From: JANNYA01 sp043754435 | Lineage (GTDB): Bacteria; Pseudomonadota; Gammaproteobacteria; Xanthomonadales; SZUA-5 | Reading direction: 5' to 3' | Assembly: GCA_043754435.1 (NCBI GenBank) | Contig: JAYUUS010000318.1 | Location: 1 to 20,622 of the forward strand | DNA length: 20,622 nucleotides | Part shown: piece after piece, positions 15,648-20,622 of the stretch | Numbering within the stretch: the stretch's first letter is position 1 | Layout of the letters: the number at the start of each line of letters is the position of its first letter | Program-made: the position numbers and the translations under genes | Notes under the pieces: generated by a model | What the model saw: the letters and a program-made list of their open reading frames with translations, nothing else | What the model was told of the DNA's origin: nothing | Databases searched by the model: none

Positions 15648-16052
15648 ATGATTGAAGCGCACTTTAAGCCTCGAACGCTTTTTAAGCCTAGAGCCGGATT
15701 TACCCTGCTGGAAGTGCTCGTCGCACTTGCGGTGGTAGCAATTGCCTTGGCGGCACTGGTTAGTGCGGCCACCGGGCAGATTAAAATTGCCGAACGCACC
15801 CGTGACAAAGCCATTGCGGGCTGGGTTGCCGCGAATGTTTTGACCGATCTGAAGCTGCGTGAGCATTTTCCCGAGCCGGGCGAGCGCACGGGCGAGGTGA
15901 CGATGGCGAATCAGCGCTTTAGTTGGCGCGCGTTGGTGCAAACCACGGTTGAAAGTGATTTACGCCGCATTGACTTACGCGTTAGTTTGAAAGTGCAGGG
16001 TGCGCCGGATCAGCCGGTTTTGAGCCGCACCGAGTTTGCGGGGCGGCTTTGA
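15648..16052 (+). CDS. gspI: Type II secretion minor pseudopilin GspI
   Basis: The 134-residue product has a prepilin leader of 17 residues ending in a basic stretch and glycine, then FTLLE with Glu at mature position 5 (E22), followed by the hydrophobic helix VLVALAVVAIALAALVSAA. PilD-type peptidase would cut after G17 and methylate F18. The body (GWVAANVLTDLKL, VTMANQRFSWRALV) is typical of GspI, which nucleates the I-J-K tip of the periplasmic pseudopilus. It starts 45 bases after dksA, and its stop overlaps the start region of gspJ, so I, J and K are one translationally coupled unit. No other gsp gene precedes it in this window. Confidence 0.93.
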   Translation: MIEAHFKPRTLFKPRAGFTLLEVLVALAVVAIALAALVSAATGQIKIAERTRDKAIAGWVAANVLTDLKLREHFPEPGERTGEVTMANQRFSWRALVQTTVESDLRRIDLRVSLKVQGAPDQPVLSRTEFAGRL

Positions 16053-16675
16053 ACGTGCGCCTGCATTCAGCGCGCATGGTGGGTTTTACGCTGCTGGAAA
16101 TCATGGTCGCCATTGCCATTTTCGCGGTGTTGGCGGCGGCGGCATATGGCGGCATGAACAGTATTGTGCGGGCGCAAATTGCGGTGCGTGAATCTAGCGA
16201 TGCGCTAGATTCGCTTTCGCGGGCATTGGCGCGTTTCGAGAAAGACTTAAACCAAGCGTATAACCGTTCTGCATGGGGCGCTTATGGAACGATAGAGCCA
16301 GCGATGGTCGGTGACAGCAATGGCTTAGCTGTGACGACGATGACTATTACGGCCACTTCGACCGGCCCTAGCGCAACACCGGTGCGCGTGCGCCATACTT
16401 TGGTTAATGGCCGGTGGTTGCGAACCCAAACCGCAGCACTTGATTTAGCGCCCAGTACGCCGGAAACCGCGCGATTAATTTTGGACGACTTTAGCGGTGC
16501 TAGCTTGCGCTATCTGGACGCACAGCTGCGTGAGCATGATCGTTGGCCGCCGGCAAACGCAACTCTGGATGGCGTAAGCCCAGATACCTTACCGCGCGCG
16601 GTCGAGCTTCGGCTAACGAGCAAGCGTTTTGGTGAAATTCGACGCTTGATTGCATTGAGCGGTGTGCGCCCATGA
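16049..16675 (+). CDS. gspJ: Type II secretion minor pseudopilin GspJ
   Basis: The 208-residue product has a prepilin leader cleaved after G12 in MVG/FTLLE, with Glu at mature position 5 (E17), then the membrane helix IMVAIAIFAVLAAAAYGG. Later sequence (LSRALARFEKDLNQAYNR, ATPVRVRHTLVNGRWLRTQ, GASLRYLD) matches the GspJ body with its pseudopilin beta-sheet. The start is uncertain: TTG 16049 overlaps the gspI stop, while GTG 16055 gives a shorter leader of usual size and ATG 16076 leaves too little. Its stop overlaps the gspK ATG by four bases (ATGA). GspJ joins GspI and GspK at the pseudopilus tip, which contacts secreted substrates. Confidence 0.93.
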   Translation: MNVRLHSARMVGFTLLEIMVAIAIFAVLAAAAYGGMNSIVRAQIAVRESSDALDSLSRALARFEKDLNQAYNRSAWGAYGTIEPAMVGDSNGLAVTTMTITATSTGPSATPVRVRHTLVNGRWLRTQTAALDLAPSTPETARLILDDFSGASLRYLDAQLREHDRWPPANATLDGVSPDTLPRAVELRLTSKRFGEIRRLIALSGVRP

Positions 16676-17604
16676 AGACGATGCGTCTAAAGCTTTGCGC
16701 GCAGCGCGGCGTGGCTTTGCTGACCGCGCTGATGATTTTGGCGCTCGCCGCACTGCTGGCTTATGCGCTGATGCAGCAGGGAACAGTCGCGCTTGATCGC
16801 GCCGCCGGGGCGCAGCGTGCCGCGCAAGCGCGCGCGCTTGCAGATGGCTTGTTTGATTACGCCTTGATTGCATTGTTTCGCGATTTTGAAGCCGGGGCCA
16901 CTGATTCTCGGTCAGAACAATGGGCCAAGCCATTGCCGCCCCTGCCGGTGCCGCAGGGCGTGGTGACGGGCAGGATGGAGGATTTAAACGGCCGCATCAA
17001 TCTCAATGGGTTTGCGGGTGATGCCAATCAAATTGCGATGACGCAAAAGATGTTGACGCGGCTGTTGGAGATTCTCAAGCTAAATCCGCAAATTGCCGGA
17101 CGTATTCAGGACGCGATTGATCCAGATGACAGCAATATTGGCGGTGGTGAAGACGTGGATTTTATGAGCCAGCGGCCGTCGTCGCGTGCGCCCAATAGAG
17201 CTTTGCTACAGGTCAGCGAGTTGCGGCATTTGCCGGGACTGAGTGCGCAAGATTACGCAACCTTAAGCCGCTATGTCTGCACCCTTGATAAAAAAGCGCC
17301 GCTGAATATCAATACCGCAGAAGTTCCGGTGCTGATGAGCCTTGATCCAGGAATTAGCGAGGATTTGGCAAAAAAGCTCTGGCGCGATGGGCAGGCAAAC
17401 TATCCCTCTAGGAGTGATTTTGTTGCAGAAATTGCGCATAGCGGCGGGCCACAAAATTTAGCCTCAGTGGAACCCTTTTTGGGCGTAATAAGCACGGACT
17501 TTATTGCGCACGCGCGCATCAAGCTGGACGGCGTTGAGTATCGCTATTCCTCGCAGTTGGATCGTCGGTACTACAAAGTGATTTGGCGCATGCAGGGCGA
17601 GTAG
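16672..17604 (+). CDS. gspK: Type II secretion minor pseudopilin GspK
   Basis: The 310-residue product has the GspK hallmark: leader cleaved after G13 in RG/VALLTALMILALAALLAYAL, with Thr rather than Glu at mature position 5, so it caps the pseudopilus. The large alpha-helical insertion of the family is present. An acidic segment DPDDSNIGGGEDVDF (about 147-161) corresponds to the family's calcium-binding region, and APNRALLQVSELRHLPGL follows. KKAPLNINTAEVPVLMSL is the helix-hairpin-helix-like part typical of GspK. The gene overlaps gspJ by four bases. In most clusters gspL, gspM or gspN would follow; here the next locus is a decayed unrelated gene, so the operon ends here. Confidence 0.95.
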   Translation: MKTMRLKLCAQRGVALLTALMILALAALLAYALMQQGTVALDRAAGAQRAAQARALADGLFDYALIALFRDFEAGATDSRSEQWAKPLPPLPVPQGVVTGRMEDLNGRINLNGFAGDANQIAMTQKMLTRLLEILKLNPQIAGRIQDAIDPDDSNIGGGEDVDFMSQRPSSRAPNRALLQVSELRHLPGLSAQDYATLSRYVCTLDKKAPLNINTAEVPVLMSLDPGISEDLAKKLWRDGQANYPSRSDFVAEIAHSGGPQNLASVEPFLGVISTDFIAHARIKLDGVEYRYSSQLDRRYYKVIWRMQGE

Positions 17605-17634
17605 TGCCACTGGGTACGCCCAAAATTGTGGGGC

Positions 17635-17658
17635 ATCACACGCTTAGGGTTGTGTGAT
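17635..17658 (+). repeat. Short inverted repeat after gspK
   Basis: ATCACAC (17635-17641) pairs with GTGTGAT (17652-17658) around a 10-base loop, 30 bases after the gspK stop. It lacks a T-run and GC core, so it is at best a weak transcript end. Confidence 0.3.
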
Positions 17659-18282
17659 TGTCAAAAAACGTAACGTCTTCACGTATGCTGCACGCTTCGC
17701 AGCACGAGGCTTAAAGCCATGTCGATGTTATTTTTTATCTGGGATCGTGCTGCCAAGGCGGCACTTATTACGCCAATTCAAACTTTTCCTCATTTGCAGT
17801 GGCGTATTGCTGCCATTTGCGGCTTTTGCGCAAATCATTTTTAGCGATAGCTTTGAGGACGTGAATGATAAATCAGCAGCGCGCTTTCTCGATCAAGCCA
17901 GCTTCGGTGGGCGTTTGCAAGATTTTGCGCTGGTGCGCCAGTTTGGCTATGCCGGTTGGCTCGATCAGCAATTTAACGCGGTGGTTTCCCTGCAAAAGCC
18001 GTATTTGGATTGGGTGACGGGCGGGGTTTATCAGCAACAGCGCCAAGAAGCGTGGTTTATTCACAGCGCGCAGCTGAGCGACCCGAGTAACCCGCTGCTC
18101 ACACACGACTTGAAGCTTTTCACGACAACACCAGCAATAAGCAGCTGCTGGTCCCAACGACCGGTGTGGATCCGTATGCGGCAAGCTTGGCAAGTTGGTT
18201 CGGCGTTGGCGCAAGTGGCATCGCCGATATTTTCCCGAATCTTGGGCTGTATCCGAGTGGGAATTTGGGGTTTATGGTTTGA
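17654..18282 (+). pseudogene. Collapsed DUF1800-DUF1501 locus (head of one, tail of the other)
   Basis: The first part encodes a signal-like segment (FKLFLICSGVLLPFAAFAQ), the motif IIFSDSFE, and then AARFLDQASFGGRLQDFALV, GYAGWLDQQF and RQEAWFIHSAQ, which match the N-terminal portion of DUF1800 proteins. After about 18105 this frame stops making sense. From 18091 to the TGA at 18280-18282, a different frame reads NKQLLVPTTGVDPYAASLAS, WFGVGASGIADIFPNLG and LGFMV, matching the extreme C-terminus of DUF1501 proteins. The two families are commonly encoded next to each other and DUF1501 proteins are usually exported, so a large internal deletion removed the rest of both genes. GTG 17654 opens the first frame but the original start is unclear. 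The first frame itself runs on to 18298 as meaningless sequence. Confidence 0.8.
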
Positions 18283-18303
18283 ATGTGGCTTGTGGTGACG
18301 CAC

Positions 18304-18334
18304 CTGAACCCTGGCCTGCGCCGGTGTGACGAAC
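18304..18334 (-). repeat. Degenerate REP-like repeat of a second type
   Basis: Read on the minus strand, the element starts GTTCGTCACACCGGCGCAGG and goes on to CCAGGGTTCAG. It resembles the common intergenic repeat CGTCACCCCGGCGCAGGCCGGGGTCCAG, which when translated gives the tell-tale TPAQAGVQ; here the same frame reads TPAQARVQ. Mismatches in the arms suggest an old copy. It lies between the pseudogene and maiA. Confidence 0.55.
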
Positions 18335-18401
18335 ATTAGGCAACCCTAACCGAAAAACGCTATGCGTGGATTTAAAGCGAAAAAATCAGCGGCCGCCGCA
18401 T

Positions 18402-19052
18402 TTAACTCGCATCAATCTGCTGTTCCGGTGCCGCATCCGCGAACTCCGACAGCGTCATGGCATGCGTGTAAATCGCCATGATGCGCGGGTAGGGGGACAT
18501 ATCCATTTGCCAGCGTAGCGCGTTGTAGACCTGCGGGATCAGGCAGCAGTCGGCCATCGTGGGCTCGTCACCTTCACAAAACGACCCGGTTGAAGGATTA
18601 TCTAATAACACTTCTAAGGCATCGAAACCCTCCTTCATCCAGTGCAGCATCCACGCTTTTTTAGCGGCATCGTCAAATGGATGGTGTTTGCCCAAATAGT
18701 TGACGACGCGCAAAACGTTAATCGGCGCGATATCGCTGGCGATCAAATGCGCAATTGCCCGGATGCGGGCGCGGTCGCGTTTCGGCCCGGCTAATAGTGG
18801 ATAGCCGCCTTCAAAGGTTTCCTCCAGCCATTCCAAAATAGCCAAAGACTGGCGCATCACGCGCTCACCGTGCATCAAAACCGGCACCATGTGCTGCGGA
18901 TTACGGGCCTCGAACTCCGAGCTTATCTGCTCGCCCTCAATTAAATTGACGGGAATAATTTCGTAGTGCAAACCCTTGAGGTTCAACCCGATTCGAACCC
19001 GATAGCTAGCGCTTGAGCGCCAATAGCTATAAAGCTTTAAGCCAGTACTCAT
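18402..19052 (-). CDS. maiA: Maleylacetoacetate isomerase (zeta-class GST)
   Basis: The 216-residue product isomerises 4-maleylacetoacetate to fumarylacetoacetate in tyrosine and homogentisate breakdown, using glutathione. The thioredoxin-like N-terminal domain holds YWRSSASYRVRIGLNLKGL (10-28), with the catalytic serines at 13-14 and alanine where animal enzymes have cysteine. NPQHMVPVL carries the cis-proline and QSLAILEWLEE the glutathione-gamma-glutamyl contacts. The helical C-terminal domain includes ASDIAPINVLRVVNYLG and the family signature FCEGDEPTMADCCLIPQVYN. AGGAG precedes ATG 19052. No other homogentisate-pathway gene is in view, so its role in that pathway is from family knowledge. 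Confidence 0.92.
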   Translation of the reverse strand: MSTGLKLYSYWRSSASYRVRIGLNLKGLHYEIIPVNLIEGEQISSEFEARNPQHMVPVLMHGERVMRQSLAILEWLEETFEGGYPLLAGPKRDRARIRAIAHLIASDIAPINVLRVVNYLGKHHPFDDAAKKAWMLHWMKEGFDALEVLLDNPSTGSFCEGDEPTMADCCLIPQVYNALRWQMDMSPYPRIMAIYTHAMTLSEFADAAPEQQIDAS

Positions 19053-19139
19053 CGCGAACTCCTAGGGTTTGCAGTGCCGCTATTTCAGCACAAATGCGCC
19101 ACTGTGTGGCTGCATTTTGCTGCTGGCTTATTAGACGAG

Positions 19140-19937
19140 CTATTTTAAAGCAGTGCGCACGCCGTCGGTTAGCTCTTGCAACCCATACAGCAGTGCGGTC
19201 AGCACGAATGCCGGCACGATCAATGTCCACGGCGCATATTCGCGGTCCTGCATCCCTTCGCTGAGCAAACTGCCCAAACTGCCCTGCGCCTGTGCGGGGC
19301 TGACGCCCAAAAAACTTAAAAATGATTCCATCAGCACGGCACTGGGCAGCGCCAACGTCAACGCCAGCAGCGCAAACGGCAGCAGATTGGGCAACAAATG
19401 TACGAATAAGCGCCGGGATGGCGTTAAGCCCAGCACCTCGGCGGCGCGCATATACGGGCGTTCGCTGAGTGCGGCGGCCTCAAGTTTGACCACGCGCGCC
19501 ACGTCTAGCCAGCCATAGCTGGCCAATAGCAGCACCAACAGGCCTAAGCTTGGGGTAAACAGCGTCAGCACGAAAATAACCACCAGTAAAAATGGCAAAG
19601 TGGCACACAGATCAACGATTCGCATCATTGCCTCACTCAACCAGCCGCCGACAAAGCCCGCAAGCGCGCCGTAAAGCGTGCCCAAAATTAGCGCAATCAG
19701 CGCCGCTGAAACGCCCACCGCCAAACTCAAGCGCCCACCGGCCGCCGTGCGCACGTATAAGTCCCGACCAATCGCGTCGGTGCCAAAATAGTGCCCGGTG
19801 ACGAGGCTAGGCGGCGCGCTCGGTAGCTCCCAATCTGGGTTTTTTGCATCAAATTTACTGGTCCAGGGCGCGATAAAAAACCACGCGCATAGGATCAGCA
19901 GCAGCGTTGCAGCGCGCTTGGCGGATTTCGGCAGCAT
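19140..19937 (-). CDS. OppC/DppC-type ABC transporter permease
   Basis: The 265-residue product is an inner-membrane permease of a peptide- or nickel-type importer. HYFGTDAIGRDLYVRTAAGG is the family N-terminal signature after the first membrane helix. Further helices follow (LSLAVGVSAALIALILGTLY, LCATLPFLLVVIFVLTLF, LGLLVLLLASYGWLDV, LLPFALLALTLALPSAV), and the EAA loop RAAEVLGLTPSRRLFVHLLP contacts the ATPase. The frame extends upstream into glmS, but ATG 19937, eleven bases after the glmS stop, gives a normal N-terminus. Its ATPase, binding-protein and OppB partners are not visible; the next gene downstream is maiA. The substrate cannot be told. Sharing a strand and 11 bases with glmS suggests cotranscription. 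Confidence 0.9.
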   Translation of the reverse strand: MLPKSAKRAATLLLILCAWFFIAPWTSKFDAKNPDWELPSAPPSLVTGHYFGTDAIGRDLYVRTAAGGRLSLAVGVSAALIALILGTLYGALAGFVGGWLSEAMMRIVDLCATLPFLLVVIFVLTLFTPSLGLLVLLLASYGWLDVARVVKLEAAALSERPYMRAAEVLGLTPSRRLFVHLLPNLLPFALLALTLALPSAVLMESFLSFLGVSPAQAQGSLGSLLSEGMQDREYAPWTLIVPAFVLTALLYGLQELTDGVRTALK

Positions 19938-19948
19938 TGCTATCGCAC

Positions 19949-20622
19949 TTACTCCACGGTTACGCTTTTCGCCAAATTGCGCGGCTGATCTACATCCGTG
20001 CCGCGCAACACCGCAACGTGATACGCCAGCAATTGCATCGGCACAGTGAACAAAATAGGCGCGACAAATTCGCCGCATGCCGGCATGATGATTAGATGTT
20101 GCGCATCGTCCGCCATTAACGCGGCGACGTGGGCATCGGCAAATACGAACATCTCGCCACCGCGTGCGCGCACTTCTTGCAGATTGCTTTTCAGCTTCTC
20201 TAGCAGCTTGTCGTTCGGTGCCACGGCAATCACCGGCATGTCTTTATCGACGAGTGCGAGCGGCCCATGCTTTAACTCGCCCGCTGGATAGGCTTCAGCG
20301 TGTATGTAGCTGATTTCCTTGAGTTTTAGCGCGCCTTCGAGCGCAATTGGATATTGCTGACCACGGCCTAAAAACAGCGCGTGCTGCTTTTGCGCAAAAT
20401 GCTCAGCTAGCAGCTTGATTTCGCCGTCAAGCTTGAGGGCTTCGGTAATCGCGAGCGGCAGGGCTTCGAGCTGACGTACGCAGTCTTCATAGCGCGCCGC
20501 CTCCAGGCCGTGTGCACGTCCAAGCTCCAGCGCAAGCAGGGCAAACGCGACCAATTGCGTTAAAAATGCTTTGGTTGACGCCACCCCGATTTCCGGCCCA
20601 GCGCGCGTCATCAAGACCAGAT
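19949..20622 (-). CDS. glmS: Glutamine-fructose-6-phosphate aminotransferase, C-terminal part
   Basis: The frame runs to the right edge of the window, so the 5' part (glutaminase domain and start of the first SIS domain) is missing. The visible 224 residues read LVLMTRAGPEIGVASTKAF at the edge, the end of the first sugar-isomerase domain. The second SIS domain follows with FLGRGQQYPIALEGALKLKE, ISYIHAEAYPAGELKHGPLA and the terminal LAKSVTVE. GlmS makes glucosamine-6-phosphate from fructose-6-phosphate and glutamine, the first step to UDP-GlcNAc for peptidoglycan and lipid A. The C-terminus is intact. Any regulation of glmS by leader RNA cannot be judged because the 5' end is outside the window. 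Confidence 0.97.
   Translation of the reverse strand, partial: LVLMTRAGPEIGVASTKAFLTQLVAFALLALELGRAHGLEAARYEDCVRQLEALPLAITEALKLDGEIKLLAEHFAQKQHALFLGRGQQYPIALEGALKLKEISYIHAEAYPAGELKHGPLALVDKDMPVIAVAPNDKLLEKLKSNLQEVRARGGEMFVFADAHVAALMADDAQHLIIMPACGEFVAPILFTVPMQLLAYHVAVLRGTDVDQPRNLAKSVTVE

Noticed and set aside
19938..20078. Upstream extension of the ABC permease into glmS
   Set aside because: The added 47 residues are cysteine- and arginine-rich, overlap the conserved glmS C-terminus, and are absent from OppC-type permeases.

Overview
The window looks like chromosomal DNA of a Gram-negative gammaproteobacterium, most likely from or near the Lysobacterales (Xanthomonadales). Four things point there. 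The DksA keeps only two of the four zinc-finger cysteines and resembles xanthomonad DksA as I remember it. There are type II secretion pseudopilins. An ECF sigma factor is paired with a membrane Ser/Thr kinase. Intergenic regions carry short REP-like repeats of types common in that group. The placement rests on protein patterns only; there is no rRNA or tRNA in the window.

Layout. Positions 1-575 hold the tail of a Phd/YefM-type antitoxin and a complete PIN-domain toxin, followed six bases later by hrpA (582-4499), a DEAH RNA helicase. A secreted TPR-like protein of unknown role (4530-6359, minus) converges on hrpA, and dprA (6517-7749, minus) lies behind it. Divergent from dprA is a cluster on the plus strand: an ECF sigma factor (7883-8443), a transmembrane Ser/Thr kinase (8445-10928), and two unrecognised proteins (11057-11692 and 11907-12653). 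Aligned by eye, these two are diverged paralogues: one has a signal peptide, the other does not. A repeat-rich gap separates this block from a lipoyl-domain dihydrolipoamide dehydrogenase (12809-14584, minus) and yidD (minus).

Divergent from yidD is dksA (15150-15602), followed by gspI-gspJ-gspK (15648-17604), the minor pseudopilins of a type II secretion tip. The rest of the secretion genes are absent here. Next comes a decayed locus (17654-18282) in which the start of a DUF1800 protein runs into the end of a DUF1501 protein in another frame. The window ends on the minus strand with maiA (18402-19052), an OppC-like ABC permease (19140-19937) and the 3' part of glmS (19949-20622).

Most of this is ordinary housekeeping. 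The part most likely to be undescribed is the sigma factor, kinase and paralogue block at 7883-12653. The sequence shows co-orientation, a sensor-kinase architecture and a secreted/non-secreted pair of one unknown family; any functional link between them is inference.
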